Assembly (NCBI RefSeq): GCF_007050985.1
Contig: NZ_VHSF01000001.1
Location: 682,001-746,000 of the forward strand
Source of the DNA: Christiangramia sabulilitoris
Lineage (GTDB): Bacteria > Bacteroidota > Bacteroidia > Flavobacteriales > Flavobacteriaceae
DNA: 64,000 nucleotides
Direction of reading: 5' to 3'
The position numbers were made by a program, and so were the translations under genes. The notes under the pieces were generated by a model. That model did no database searches, was not told where the DNA came from, and saw nothing but the letters and a program-made list of their open reading frames with translations. Positions 1 to 9,919 of the stretch are shown here, piece after piece. Every line of letters starts with the position of its first letter. The stretch's first letter is position 1.

Positions 1-1
1 C

Positions 2-856
2 CCGGTGTGTATAAGGATCAATCCTCACGTAATGGCCGGCGGGAACTCCAAGATCTCTGTTGGACATATAGATTCAAAGTTCGGTATTAGCATTCACCAG
101 ATGCCACACCTGCTCAGGATCGTTGAAAATACAGGCATGCACATTAACGGAATTCATATGCATACCGGTAGTGATATTCTGGATATTGGAGTATTTCTGC
201 ACGCCTCAGAAATATTATTTGAGGCAGCCAGAAATTTCAGCGAACTGGAATTCATCGATTTTGGCAGCGGATTTAAAGTACCTTACCGCGAGGGAGATAT
301 AGAAACCGATATCGAAGACCTGGGCTTACAATTAACCGAGAGGTTCAACAGTTTCTGTAAAGAATATGGCCGAGAGTTAACCCTGGCCTTCGAACCTGGA
401 AAATACCTGGTTAGCGCAGCAGGAAAATTCCTGGCCAAGGTAAACGTAATCAAACAAACCACCTCCACCGTGTTCGCAGGAATAGATACCGGTTTTAATC
501 ACCTGATAAGACCAATGTTTTATGGCTCTCATCACGAAATAACGAATATATCTAACCCGGAGGCCAAAGCAAGATTTTACAGCGTGGTAGGTTACATCTG
601 TGAAACCGATACTTTTGGCAATAATCGTAGGATCTCAGAAATTAGGGAAGGTGATATTTTAAGTTTTAGCAATGCCGGAGCTTATTGTTTTTCTATGGCC
701 AGTAATTTTAATTCCCGGTATCGCCCGCCAGAAGTGATGTGGTATAAGGGCCAGGCACATTTGATCAGGGAGCGGGAAACTTTTGAGGATCTCACCCGGC
801 ACCAGGTCGAAATGAATTTCGAGAGTCTTAATAAAGAACTTGCCAATAAAAATTAA
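2..856 (+). CDS. lysA: Diaminopimelate decarboxylase, 5' end cut off by window
   Basis: PLP-dependent enzyme that decarboxylates meso-diaminopimelate to L-lysine in the cytoplasm. The reading frame is open to the window edge, so the true start and the PLP-binding lysine lie upstream. Visible family motifs are the HMHTGSD loop (phosphate binding, usually HxGS), the EPGKYLV segment (usually EPGR) and the CETDTFG active-site segment near the C-terminus whose Cys/Glu contact substrate across the dimer. About 285 of roughly 400 residues are present. The EPGK variant keeps a basic residue, so I do not take it as inactivation. A strong hairpin follows directly. Confidence 0.93.
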   Translation, partial: PVCIRINPHVMAGGNSKISVGHIDSKFGISIHQMPHLLRIVENTGMHINGIHMHTGSDILDIGVFLHASEILFEAARNFSELEFIDFGSGFKVPYREGDIETDIEDLGLQLTERFNSFCKEYGRELTLAFEPGKYLVSAAGKFLAKVNVIKQTTSTVFAGIDTGFNHLIRPMFYGSHHEITNISNPEAKARFYSVVGYICETDTFGNNRRISEIREGDILSFSNAGAYCFSMASNFNSRYRPPEVMWYKGQAHLIRERETFEDLTRHQVEMNFESLNKELANKN

Positions 857-862
857 AAGAAG

Positions 863-885
863 AGCAGCCAGATGGCTGCTTTTTT
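863..885 (+). terminator. Intrinsic terminator after lysA
   Basis: Perfect 7-bp stem (863-869 with 874-880), 4-nt loop, then TTTTT. It sits 7 bp after the lysA stop. The convergent lipoprotein gene ends at 884, so the hairpin may serve both strands, although the U-tract is best on the + strand. Confidence 0.85.
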
Positions 886-1930
886 ATTCATATATGGTTT
901 CTATCAAATTGCCCTCCTCGTCATAGTATTCTGTATAATCTAAATTACCTTCCTCGTCGTAATATTCAATTTGTTCACAATATATGTAATCTTCATTTAT
1001 TATATATTTCCAAATTTCTTTCAGGATATCGCCTGGTCTGTAATACTGTTCAATAATTTGATTTTCTGTATACGAACTTATAGTTTTTGAGCCGTTTAGA
1101 TATAAAATTCGCTGTTCTTTATATGCTTCGTTTTCATCGTAAAGTATGGTTCTGCTGCCTGCATTTTCATCTCTCATTCGAAATGTTTCATTTAATCCTT
1201 CTAAAGTATTGTCACCCCTGTAGGTATATTCAACATTGCTAAACAAACCCTCCTCATTATGAAAATCATAGGTTTTAAGATCGCCAGCTTCTGTATATGA
1301 ATAAACCACCATAGCATCCTGGGAATTATTTGGATGATATTCTGTAAAATATTTCGTGACATTGCCATCATCGTCATATTCATAATTCGTAGTCCAAACT
1401 TTAACATTGTCCTCTAAAACCTTACCTAGTTTAGTAACATTGCCCCGGGAATTAAGCTCATCAAAGCTTTGATATCCCTCTCTATCTTCATCTACATCAC
1501 TAATTCTATCTGCTAAAAAATCTTCATTTAAATAAAGCCTGTTCTTTAAAGTATAAGTCCTAGGGAAACCGTAATAATATGTAAATGTTATAATTTCCAA
1601 ATCCATCTCCAGGTTATCCTCAGAATAATTGGAATAATTGATTTGCTTTAAAATCCGGGATGGATATCTTTCATACATGACAGATTTAGACAGTCTGCCT
1701 GTATTATCATATTCATGCCCCCATATCCCGTCCAGGGAAGCAGATCTGTAGGTAATAGTACCATGATCTCTTCCATATAAATTAGTGATTGTCGGTAAAA
1801 AGGCGAGCTCATTAATATCCTGATTTATTAATGGATCCTGCTCGAAAGATTGTGAATTCTTTAGGTCGTCATTAGAACAACCTGATAAGAATAACGTCCC
1901 TGACAAGCCAATAAAAAGATATTGTCTCAT
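884..1930 (-). CDS. Lipoprotein with RHS/YD-like repeat segments, function unknown
   Basis: A 348-residue exported lipoprotein: the N-terminal hydrophobic stretch ends in the lipobox LSGC (Cys18), followed by Asn-Asp residues. The remainder is rich in Tyr, Asp, Glu and Asn and carries irregular repeats of the type Y-x-Y-D-x-x-G-N-x (for example YEYDDDGNVTKY and two adjacent YYDEEGN copies at the C-terminus), resembling YD/RHS-type beta repeats or MORN-like variants. No catalytic motif is visible. It is a single gene, convergent with lysA. Likely a cell-surface or periplasmic protein; the function is not recognised. Confidence 0.8.
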   Translation of the reverse strand: MRQYLFIGLSGTLFLSGCSNDDLKNSQSFEQDPLINQDINELAFLPTITNLYGRDHGTITYRSASLDGIWGHEYDNTGRLSKSVMYERYPSRILKQINYSNYSEDNLEMDLEIITFTYYYGFPRTYTLKNRLYLNEDFLADRISDVDEDREGYQSFDELNSRGNVTKLGKVLEDNVKVWTTNYEYDDDGNVTKYFTEYHPNNSQDAMVVYSYTEAGDLKTYDFHNEEGLFSNVEYTYRGDNTLEGLNETFRMRDENAGSRTILYDENEAYKEQRILYLNGSKTISSYTENQIIEQYYRPGDILKEIWKYIINEDYIYCEQIEYYDEEGNLDYTEYYDEEGNLIETIYE

Positions 1931-2110
1931 AATTGAAATTTTGAAAATACTTGTAGGGAAGTCTGGTTAATAGAATATAGACTGAAGATAGTAAAAATTT
2001 ACCTATATATTTGATTAACAGCGATTTAATAGAGTTATTAAATTCATATTCTTTATACAAATGCGGAAAAAACGTAATTTCTATCAGGTTTAATGTTAAC
2101 AGAAATAAGA

Positions 2111-3007
2111 ATGAGTTACTTGTTAAATAATGATCAATCATTAAAAAATAATATCACCAGCATCGCTGCTGAAGAGATCGAAGGCTGTATGGAAGCTCTC
2201 AATAATTTAGAAATTCATGAAGCTATTCACGATATTAGAAAACGTTTAAAAAAGCTCAGAGCTCTGGCCAGATTGGTAAGACATGACCTGAGCGAAGTAC
2301 ATTTTAAGGAAATAAACAGGTACTACAGGGATCTGGGGCGGGAAATTTCAGAAATCAGGGATCTCTCTGCTCATCTTGAAACCATCGAATTCCTGGATGA
2401 ACGCTACGGAAAATTTCTATATGCGAATTTCTTTAAGCCTGTAACCAACCTGTTGCAGAAAGAGAGGACTCAATTGACCAGGGTCATGGTAAAAAATCAG
2501 TTTTTCACTGAACACCTTCCTGAAAAACTTAAATATGCCCAAAACGACCTGTTAAACTGGCCACTGCAGGCTACAGATATGCAGGTGATATTACCGGGAA
2601 TTGAGAAAGTGTATAAACGAGGTAAAAAAGCACTGGAGAAAGCCTATAATAATCCGAGTATGGAGAATTTTCATGAATGGCGAAAAAGAGTAAAATACCT
2701 ATGGTATCAGACTCTTCTGCTACAGGATAGCTGGCCCGAATATTTTGAAACGCTGGAAGCTGAAATACATTTGCTGGCAGATCATCTTGGAAATGATCAC
2801 GATCTCATTTTGCTTCAGCATAAAATAAGTTCTGAGGCATTCAAATCTATCGATCCGCAACGTCTGGAATTAATGCAAGCTCTTATAGACAGGTATAGCC
2901 AGGGACTTAGAAATGAAGCTAAGATAAAAGGTGAACTTATCTACGCTGAAACCCCGGAAGATTTCTCCAAAAGAATTGGATCTTATATCGGGACTAAATG
3001 GAATTGA
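2111..3007 (+). CDS. CHAD domain protein
   Basis: A 298-residue all-alpha protein with two CHAD repeats. The conserved basic helices are visible: a His-x-x-Arg-Lys segment (IHDIRKRLKKLRA) near residue 45 and FHEWRKRVKYLWY near residue 197, each with the His/Arg/Lys pattern that binds polyphosphate in this family. No CYTH triphosphatase domain is fused. An ATG six codons upstream (2093) is also in frame; I prefer 2111 because of the AAGA-rich leader. It heads a probable operon with the cyclase (27-bp gap) and the 2H phosphoesterase. CHAD proteins are often linked to polyphosphate granules; the role here is inferred only from the family. Confidence 0.88.
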   Translation: MSYLLNNDQSLKNNITSIAAEEIEGCMEALNNLEIHEAIHDIRKRLKKLRALARLVRHDLSEVHFKEINRYYRDLGREISEIRDLSAHLETIEFLDERYGKFLYANFFKPVTNLLQKERTQLTRVMVKNQFFTEHLPEKLKYAQNDLLNWPLQATDMQVILPGIEKVYKRGKKALEKAYNNPSMENFHEWRKRVKYLWYQTLLLQDSWPEYFETLEAEIHLLADHLGNDHDLILLQHKISSEAFKSIDPQRLELMQALIDRYSQGLRNEAKIKGELIYAETPEDFSKRIGSYIGTKWN

Positions 3008-3034
3008 TTTATTAAATTATTGCTATAATTTTTC

Positions 3035-3832
3035 GTGATGAAATACCTGCAATTAACTGTTATTGGCCTGATCTTTAGCGTAGTATTTTCCTTTGGACAG
3101 AAAACTAACCTTGATCAATATGAGATCGTTGATCTTACCCATACCTTTTCTGAAGAAAGTGTTTACTGGGTCACCGCGAAAGAGTTTCAGCTGGAGGAAG
3201 TTGCAAAAGGCCGTACCGATATGGGATTCTACTATTCGGCTAATAATTTTTCCACAGCAGAGCATGGTGGCACCCATATAGATGCCCCAATCCATTTTGC
3301 AGAGAACAGGCAGAGTGTAGATGACATTCCGCTTAGTCAGCTAATTGGGGAGGCGGTAAAAATTGACATTTCCACCAGGGCACTTAAGGATCCGGATTAC
3401 CTGATTAGTATTAATGATATTAAAGCCTGGGAAACTCAAAATTCCAGGGTTCCCGATGAAAGTATCATCCTTTTTGAAACCGGGTACGGGCAATTCTATC
3501 CCGATGCCAAAAAATATTTGGGAACAGACAGACGTGGTCCTGAGGCAGTCAGGGAATTGCACTTTCCCGGTCTAGCTCCTGAGGCCGCTACCTGGCTTAT
3601 TCAAAACAGGAAAATAAAAGCCGTAGGTCTGGACACGGCCAGTATAGATCGTGGACAATCCACCGATTTTGCTACACATATAGCCTTGATGACTAATAAT
3701 ATCCCTGCATTTGAGAATATTGCCAACCTGGACAAATTGCCGGCAAGGGGATTCCAGATCATTGCCCTACCTATGAAAATAAAAGGCGGCAGTGGCGCAC
3801 CATTGAGAATAATCGCCTTAAAAAATCAATAA
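3035..3832 (+). CDS. Secreted cyclase family protein (kynurenine formamidase-like)
   Basis: A 265-residue metal-dependent hydrolase of the cyclase family. An N-terminal signal peptide (about 20 residues, ending near SFGQ) predicts export to the periplasm. The signature HGGTHIDAPIHF near residue 77 supplies the histidines and aspartate that bind zinc or manganese, and ETGYGQFY and GLDTASIDRGQSTDFATH are the other conserved blocks. Family members hydrolyse N-formylkynurenine, isatin or cyclic amides; the substrate here cannot be deduced. It lies 27 bp after the CHAD gene and 4 bp before the next gene, so co-transcription is likely. Confidence 0.87.
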   Translation: MMKYLQLTVIGLIFSVVFSFGQKTNLDQYEIVDLTHTFSEESVYWVTAKEFQLEEVAKGRTDMGFYYSANNFSTAEHGGTHIDAPIHFAENRQSVDDIPLSQLIGEAVKIDISTRALKDPDYLISINDIKAWETQNSRVPDESIILFETGYGQFYPDAKKYLGTDRRGPEAVRELHFPGLAPEAATWLIQNRKIKAVGLDTASIDRGQSTDFATHIALMTNNIPAFENIANLDKLPARGFQIIALPMKIKGGSGAPLRIIALKNQ

Positions 3833-3836
3833 CCCC

Positions 3837-4409
3837 TTGAACATTACAGTTACTAAGCACCCGCTTTATTTTATTGCCATCAATCCTTCAGAAGAAATCA
3901 ATTCCAGGGTAGAGTCTATCAAATTAGACCTGAAAAATAAATTTGGGGTACAACATGCCCTGAAACTCGATGCCCATATTACCCTGCAAATTCCATTTAG
4001 AATGCCGGTAGGAAATGAAGAAATCCTGGTAGAAATTCTTACCGAATTTTCAGGAGAACATCATAGTTTTATTTCTGAATTGGATGGCTTTGGAAGGTTT
4101 GCCAAAAACGTGGTTTTCATTAAAATAAAAGACCATGAACCTTATATTAAACTGCATGCTGAACTTCAAAATGTTATGCTCAATTTTCTGGACCTAAAAA
4201 GCCACGAGATTTCTTCAAAAATACATCCTCATATAACCCTGGCTACCAGAGACCTGAAAAGGAGTCATTTCCCGCAGATCTGGGAATATTTTAACGACAA
4301 AGATCTTTCTTTATCCTTTTCAGCCAAGGACATTCAGTTATTAAGGCATAATGGTAAATACTGGACCAGTCTGTATAATTTCAGTTTGAACACACAATTA
4401 AACCTTTAA
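3837..4409 (+). CDS. 2'-5' RNA ligase / 2H phosphoesterase family protein
   Basis: A 190-residue protein with the two H-x-T/S-x signatures of the 2H phosphoesterase superfamily: HITL near residue 47 and HITLA near residue 130, placed symmetrically as in LigT/ThpR proteins. These enzymes act on 2',3'-cyclic phosphate or 2'-5' linked RNA ends. The start is an apparent TTG four bases after the upstream stop; no in-frame ATG precedes the conserved LYFIAI strand, so TTG or another unusual start must be used. Third gene of the CHAD-cyclase operon. The substrate is unknown. Confidence 0.82.
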   Translation: MNITVTKHPLYFIAINPSEEINSRVESIKLDLKNKFGVQHALKLDAHITLQIPFRMPVGNEEILVEILTEFSGEHHSFISELDGFGRFAKNVVFIKIKDHEPYIKLHAELQNVMLNFLDLKSHEISSKIHPHITLATRDLKRSHFPQIWEYFNDKDLSLSFSAKDIQLLRHNGKYWTSLYNFSLNTQLNL

Positions 4410-4575
4410 AAACGAGCAGTTTAAAAGCTTTTGATTAACTTTACTAAAACTAAGCCTCTTTAGTTTATCAACTTATCTCCCTTGTATTTCCTGCTTTTAA
4501 AGACCCTCCGTATAGCTGTTTGAACAGATTGCACCTCCCGATTTCAAAATACAACAACATTATAAAAATAATTTT

Positions 4576-5961
4576 ATGAAAACGCTTAAAATGGAGCACT
4601 CGAAAGTAGAGGATTTTCGAAATTCTCTTCGTGGGGAATTGATACTTGAAGGGGATCTCAACTATGAAGATTCCAGAAAGATCTATAATGCCATGATTAG
4701 TAAGAAACCAGCGATGATCGCCAAATGTGCTGACGTGGCAGATGTGGTTACCGCAGTAAATTTTGGCAGGGAAAATAATATACTTACAGCAGTTAGAGGT
4801 GGCGGTCATAATGGCGGTGGCCTTGGAATTTGCAACGAAGGTCTGGTTATCGATCTTTCTTTGCTCAAAAATGTAAGGGTTAATACTTCTGATAATACCG
4901 TACGCGTTGGTGGTGGTAACCTATGGGGTGAGGTAGACCATGTCACCCATTTATATGGCCTCGCTGTACCCGCAGGGATAATATCTTCTACCGGGGTGGG
5001 AGGTCTAACTCTTGGAGGCGGGGTCGGCCACCTGTCCAGAAAATTTGGTTTGACCATAGATAATCTTCTGGAGGTAGACATAGTTCTGGCAAATGGCAAT
5101 ATAGTCACGGCAAATAAAGATGAGCATAAAGACCTGTTCTGGGCTGTACGAGGTGGTGGCGGAAACTTTGGCGTAGTCACTTCTTTCCTGTTCCAGGCCC
5201 ATCCCTTAAAAACTGTTATTGGTGGTCCTACGCTTTGGCCTATTGAAAGGACCGAAGAGATCATGAAATGGTATGATAATTTTATTCATGAACAACCTGA
5301 AGACCTTAATGGTTTTATCGCTACCATGGTAATCCCCGGGGAACCCTTTCCTGAATTTCTGCATAAAAAGAAATTTTGTGGTATAGTCTGGTGTTATACC
5401 GGAAACCCGGATAAATTCAAAGAACTAATACAGCCAGCCAGAGACCTCAACCCGGTATTTGAACATATTGGAGAGATGCCATATCCCGCCATTCAAACGC
5501 TATTTGACGGTTTAATGCCACCAGGTTTGCAGTGGTACTGGAGGGGAGATTTCTTCAGTGATATACCCGCGGAAGCTTCACAACTTCACAAAGAATACGG
5601 ATCAAAGATCCCTACCAGCCTGTCTCAAATGCACTTATATCCCATTAGCGGAGCTGCAGCTAAAGTTCCTGCCGAAGATACCGCCTGGGCTTACCGGGAT
5701 GCTAAATACGCCGGGGTATTTGTAGGAGTGGATCCAGATCCTGAAAATGCCGCGCTTATTACAGACTGGTGCAAAGAATACTGGAACGCTTTACATCCAT
5801 TTTCCATGGGTGGTTCTTATTCCAATTTTATGATGGAAGAAGGACAGGAAAGAATTAAAGCTTCCTTCAGAAACAACTATAAGAGATTGAGAGAGATCAA
5901 AAGCAAATATGATCCGGAAAATTTCTTCAGAGTCAATCAGAATATAGAACCTAAAGCTTAA
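4576..5961 (+). CDS. FAD-binding oxidoreductase, berberine bridge enzyme-like
   Basis: A 461-residue PCMH-type flavoprotein. The N-terminal FAD domain shows RGGGHNGGG near residue 75, whose His is the usual covalent 8-alpha histidyl-FAD attachment, and STGVGGLTLGGGVGHLSRKFGL near residue 140. Members with bicovalent FAD carry a Cys just before the GVGG block; here the position is Ile/Ser, so only single covalent attachment is expected. The C-terminus ends with the BBE pattern KSKYDPENFFRVNQNI. It probably oxidises a sugar, alcohol or polyketide; the substrate is unknown. Single-gene unit ending at a strong bidirectional hairpin. Confidence 0.9.
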   Translation: MKTLKMEHSKVEDFRNSLRGELILEGDLNYEDSRKIYNAMISKKPAMIAKCADVADVVTAVNFGRENNILTAVRGGGHNGGGLGICNEGLVIDLSLLKNVRVNTSDNTVRVGGGNLWGEVDHVTHLYGLAVPAGIISSTGVGGLTLGGGVGHLSRKFGLTIDNLLEVDIVLANGNIVTANKDEHKDLFWAVRGGGGNFGVVTSFLFQAHPLKTVIGGPTLWPIERTEEIMKWYDNFIHEQPEDLNGFIATMVIPGEPFPEFLHKKKFCGIVWCYTGNPDKFKELIQPARDLNPVFEHIGEMPYPAIQTLFDGLMPPGLQWYWRGDFFSDIPAEASQLHKEYGSKIPTSLSQMHLYPISGAAAKVPAEDTAWAYRDAKYAGVFVGVDPDPENAALITDWCKEYWNALHPFSMGGSYSNFMMEEGQERIKASFRNNYKRLREIKSKYDPENFFRVNQNIEPKA

Positions 5962-5969
5962 GTTATATT

Positions 5970-6000
5970 CAGCTTCCTTTTTGACATAAAAAGGAAGCTG
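5970..6000. terminator. Bidirectional terminator between convergent genes
   Basis: Perfect 13-bp inverted repeat (5970-5982 with 5988-6000) around a 5-nt loop. Each arm holds a run of five A or T, so it can end transcription from both the oxidase (+) and the antiporter (-). Confidence 0.9.
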
Positions 6001-6006
6001 ATCCTG

Positions 6007-7254
6007 CTAATCTGTTTCCCCGGCAAATTTTTTAACCAAACTTCCCACCGTGAGTCCCTGTACCAAAATAGAAAATACCACTACGAAGTAAGTGATCATT
6101 AAGAAAAGTTCGCGGTGCATGGCATCGCTAAGACTTAAAGCAAGGGCGATAGATATACCTCCTCTTAAACCACCCCAGGTCATTAGCAGGTTGGTATTAG
6201 GCACAAAACTCAGTTTTTTACTAAAGAATTTTATTGGCAGCAAAAGAGAGGCAAACCTGCAGAGCAGAACGATTGGAATAGCCAACAGACCGGCGATCAC
6301 ATAATCAGTTTCAAATGTAAGCACCAGCATTTCCATTCCTATCAAAACAAAAAGGATCGTATTCAACAGAATATCTATAAGCTCCCAGAATTTATCTACA
6401 TAGGTTTCGGTGATCTTGGACATAGTAGATGATCTAACGGTATCATTCCCCACGATCAAACCTGCGGTCACCATCGCCAGTGGAGCTGAAAAATGGAAAT
6501 AATGTGCTATCGCCGTTCCACCCATAACTGCCGCCAATGTTATGATAACTTCTATATCATAATCATTGATAGCCTTCATAAGTTTGTAGGTTAAAAATCC
6601 TAATACCAGGCCGATAAATATTCCCCCCAATACCTCCATCCCGAACAATTCAAAAATTGCCGACACCTCGATATTGCCGGTTTCTGATGAGGCTATTTTA
6701 AAAATAGTAAGAAATACTACTACCCCTACCCCGTCATTAAATAAAGATTCCCCTACTATTTTGGTCTCCAGTTTTTTGGGTGCCCCGGCTTGTTTTAAAA
6801 TTCCGAGAACAGCTATAGGATCTGTTGGCGAGATCAGGGCTCCGAATAAAAGACAATAAATAAACTCAACCTCTAAAGAGATCAACTGAAGTGCATAAAA
6901 GGTTAATATGCCTACGAGAAATGTGGAAGTAAGTACCCCAATGGTTGAAAACACCAATACGGGCCATCTCTGTATTCTCAACTGTTCAAAATTGGTATGC
7001 AAAGCTCCGGCAAAGAGCAGGAAACTAAGCATAACGTCCAGCAGAACCGTTCGAAAGTCTATACTCGCGATGATCTCCTTTTCAGCATTCAGAAGGGTAT
7101 CATCAAAAAAACTGAGTGCTAAGACCCCAAAGCTAAAAAGGATAGTAATAAGCATAAGTCCAATACTGTTGGGCAGTTTCAGGAATCTTACATTGATAAA
7201 TCCAAACACAGCAGCCAGGCAAACCAGAATAGTAGTAATAAGATAATAATCCAT
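6007..7254 (-). CDS. Na+/H+ (cation:proton) antiporter, CPA1 family
   Basis: A 415-residue polytopic membrane protein with about 12 hydrophobic segments covering its whole length. The ion-binding [10 protein letters not shown] motif near residue 175 (Asn-Asp of CPA1 antiporters) and the [13 protein letters not shown] block near residue 145 identify the family, as does [18 protein letters not shown] near residue 365. It lacks the long cytosolic tail of eukaryotic NHEs. It exchanges Na+ or K+ for protons across the inner membrane for pH and salt balance, fitting a marine organism. Separated from the upstream M14 gene by a terminator, so probably transcribed alone. Confidence 0.92.
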   Translation of the reverse strand: MDYYLITTILVCLAAVFGFINVRFLKLPNSIGLMLITILFSFGVLALSFFDDTLLNAEKEIIASIDFRTVLLDVMLSFLLFAGALHTNFEQLRIQRWPVLVFSTIGVLTSTFLVGILTFYALQLISLEVEFIYCLLFGALISPTDPIAVLGILKQAGAPKKLETKIVGESLFNDGVGVVVFLTIFKIASSETGNIEVSAIFELFGMEVLGGIFIGLVLGFLTYKLMKAINDYDIEVIITLAAVMGGTAIAHYFHFSAPLAMVTAGLIVGNDTVRSSTMSKITETYVDKFWELIDILLNTILFVLIGMEMLVLTFETDYVIAGLLAIPIVLLCRFASLLLPIKFFSKKLSFVPNTNLLMTWGGLRGGISIALALSLSDAMHRELFLMITYFVVVFSILVQGLTVGSLVKKFAGETD

Positions 7255-7279
7255 TTAAATTGGGTGGTTTAATTGCATT

Positions 7280-7309
7280 AAAAACCGGCGCACTCTGTAA
7301 GGTCGCCGG
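7280..7309 (-). terminator. Intrinsic terminator after the M14 peptidase gene
   Basis: GC-rich 6-bp stem (7285-7290 with 7304-7309). On the - strand it is followed by UUUUU, 15 bp downstream of the peptidase stop. Confidence 0.7.
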
Positions 7310-7324
7310 CTAAAACGGGTATTA

Positions 7325-9865
7325 TTAAAAGATCGAGGAGCCAAAAAACAGGGCATTGATAAAAAGCCGCTGAGTCCCAAGCATCATAGCTCTAAAATTA
7401 GGATCATCACTAAACATGATCAGCGTTCCTTCACCTTTTTTTTCTGCCAGCAGGGCCGCCGAATTACTTATTAGTTCCAAGTTTTCCGGATGTATATATC
7501 CGCTTAAATAAGGTTCACTTTTGAAAATGGCGACTTTACTAAAGGCGTCATTCCCCGGCTCCAGAAATACTCTACTGTTTTTATACAGAGGTAAAGTCCT
7601 TTTTTTATAACCAAAACCAAGCGGATGGGTAATATCCAGATCAATCTGGTAAAAAGATCCGCCAACAGCCCGTGCGCCCTCATATTTATCTTTGGCAGCG
7701 TAATCTCTTCTTGCCAGGCTATCTTTTTCTTTATCGTTCTTTTTTAATTCTATAGCCGAAATATCTTTTTTGATGGCCCATTCGCTGGCCGTGCGCTGAG
7801 TAATTAAAGTGCCTCCGTTTTTAATCCAGTTTTCAATTCTTTCTGAATCCAGACTGTCGTAATTTCCTGATACCATGAGAAGGATATCGTATTCACTAAG
7901 ATCCAATCTGGAGAAATCATACCGGTCTACTTTGGTAACCGGCATTTCCAGATAAGTATCCAGCATAAACCAGATCTCCCCGGCTTCATAACCACTGGTA
8001 CCTTCACCGGTAAGCATGACAATATCAGGTAACCCTATATCTTTGAAATCTGGACTACCCAGGTCGATACCTTTAGCGCTTCTACCCGATACTACTGCAT
8101 GAACCGGAACCCCAGCTTTTTCTGAAGCTTCTGAAACGAGTTTATATACTTCCTCAGGTGAAGATGACTGGTCATGTAAAGAAATCATCAGACTGCCATA
8201 TCCAAAATCCTGCAGTCCCTTATCTGTTTCAATAGAAAAGGGAGCAAAAGCAGCTTTTATATTTATTTCATTTTTCAGCAGATAATATAAAGCTGCCGGA
8301 GCTTTGAAATCAGCCCAATCAATAATATACGCGTAATTTGATCTGACCGGCTCCGGAATTTCAGTTTTTAGATCCTCAGCAGTGATTTTTTTACCCATAT
8401 TCAACTTTCGGGAAGAAATTTCAGTATAAGGAATATCGTAGGCCAGGGCCATAGACCAGGCCGAGGTATCATAGAAAATACTATCCGCGAATGTGGTCAC
8501 CTTATCAAATATAGATTTCACCATCAGGTTCTGTGCTTGTTTACCGGGAACAGCATAGGCAAAATCTTTTGAAAAGGACCGGTCATCGGTTTTAAGATCA
8601 TTTTTTAACCGGTATACTTCTATGCTATGATCCAGTAGTAAATTAGTGAATTGCTTTGTTTTACCGGGCTTATCTTTTGCTCCATATACATATACATTCC
8701 CTGAAGCATTGTTTCTCGCATCTCTAAAAAACTTTCGCTGCCAGTTCAATAATAATTCCCGGTTATCTATAGTCGCCCGGATAGTTGCCAGGCTTGTTCT
8801 TAAATGGTTTCTAATGGAAAACGGAAAAGTGATTTCCTCACTGCCGTTATTTTGTATATGCCCGCGCGAACTGGCCTGCTCATAAACTATCCCCAGTGCA
8901 CCATGCAGATCGGGATAGGTAGATCCATAACCGGGATAGGAATTATCGAAACGCTCCCCCGTAAAATAAAGCGACCCTATCTCATCTAAAGCTTCCTGGT
9001 GATATTTGGCAAAAATAGTATTCAGCGTATCATAATTGTATCTGGGAACTATTGGATTTTCAGATCCAAATTTTTTAGTTGGCTCAAAGAAATAGGTACT
9101 GTTGGAGCCCATTTCGTGGTAATCTGTAACAATATTAGGAAGCCATTTGTGATAAAAAGCCATACGATTCTGGCTTTCCACCTGCGTTAGTGGCAGCCAG
9201 TCACGATTAAGGTCAAACCAATAATGATTAGTTCGTCCAGATGGCCATGCTTCATTATGCTCCCTATCCCATGGATCTGCAACTGCAGGCACGCCCTTAT
9301 TGCTGTTAACCCAGGTAGTATGCCGGTCTCTGCCATCAGGATTCAGAGTTGGTTCTATATGAAAAACCCCTTTTTGCAGGTAATTTTGTACGGCCGGATC
9401 CTGTGCGGCAACAAGGTAATAAGCCACCAGCATGGAAACCTCGCTACTGGAAGGTTCATTTCCATGCACATTATAGCCTAAATGCACTATCACGGGCATT
9501 TTACCTATTTCTCCTTCTTTGCCATCGGGATCTGCATGCTCCAGGTGTTCCTGCCTGATATTCTCAAGATTAGCAAGATTACTTTCAGATGAAATGGTCA
9601 AAATGATCTGGGGTCTTTTTTCATGTGTATACCCGATGGTTTGAATTTGGGCATTGGGAGAAATTTCGGCCAGTTTTTCCATATAACTTACCAGACGCGC
9701 ATGCCGGGTATGCCACTCGCCTATTTCGTACCCTAAAAATTCGGAAGGGCTGGGTATATTTTTATTAAAGCTAACGCCTTCAGGGAAATAATACTCCTCC
9801 TGAGCATTCCCTATATTTAAAACAAAAAGCAGCAACATGCTGCACATAATAAACCTGATTTGCAT
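7325..9865 (-). CDS. Secreted M14 family zinc carboxypeptidase
   Basis: An 846-residue exported metallopeptidase. A signal peptide of about 21 residues ends at NAQ. The zinc ligands are visible as the HGNE segment (His134, Glu137) and the later DYHEMG histidine; NPDGRDRHT and FDLNRDW are further family blocks and the Glu of VYEQASSRG is the likely catalytic base. The C-terminal half contains a glutamine-amidotransferase-like segment (SEYDILLMVSGNYDSL) typical of large Bacteroidota M14 proteins, which are often only annotated as M14 zinc carboxypeptidase. Probably takes part in extracellular protein use. Single-gene unit with its own terminator. Confidence 0.9.
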   Translation of the reverse strand: MQIRFIMCSMLLLFVLNIGNAQEEYYFPEGVSFNKNIPSPSEFLGYEIGEWHTRHARLVSYMEKLAEISPNAQIQTIGYTHEKRPQIILTISSESNLANLENIRQEHLEHADPDGKEGEIGKMPVIVHLGYNVHGNEPSSSEVSMLVAYYLVAAQDPAVQNYLQKGVFHIEPTLNPDGRDRHTTWVNSNKGVPAVADPWDREHNEAWPSGRTNHYWFDLNRDWLPLTQVESQNRMAFYHKWLPNIVTDYHEMGSNSTYFFEPTKKFGSENPIVPRYNYDTLNTIFAKYHQEALDEIGSLYFTGERFDNSYPGYGSTYPDLHGALGIVYEQASSRGHIQNNGSEEITFPFSIRNHLRTSLATIRATIDNRELLLNWQRKFFRDARNNASGNVYVYGAKDKPGKTKQFTNLLLDHSIEVYRLKNDLKTDDRSFSKDFAYAVPGKQAQNLMVKSIFDKVTTFADSIFYDTSAWSMALAYDIPYTEISSRKLNMGKKITAEDLKTEIPEPVRSNYAYIIDWADFKAPAALYYLLKNEINIKAAFAPFSIETDKGLQDFGYGSLMISLHDQSSSPEEVYKLVSEASEKAGVPVHAVVSGRSAKGIDLGSPDFKDIGLPDIVMLTGEGTSGYEAGEIWFMLDTYLEMPVTKVDRYDFSRLDLSEYDILLMVSGNYDSLDSERIENWIKNGGTLITQRTASEWAIKKDISAIELKKNDKEKDSLARRDYAAKDKYEGARAVGGSFYQIDLDITHPLGFGYKKRTLPLYKNSRVFLEPGNDAFSKVAIFKSEPYLSGYIHPENLELISNSAALLAEKKGEGTLIMFSDDPNFRAMMLGTQRLFINALFFGSSIF

Positions 9866-9919
9866 AAAATTTTATTTCAGTTGGATTAAAGATAAAATTA
9901 ATTCCCGAGGAGGGAGAGT

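Noticed and set aside
4806-5264. - strand 152-residue frame inside the FAD oxidase gene
   Set aside because: Low-complexity Pro/Arg/Ser content mirrors the Gly-rich FAD motif; clearly a shadow.
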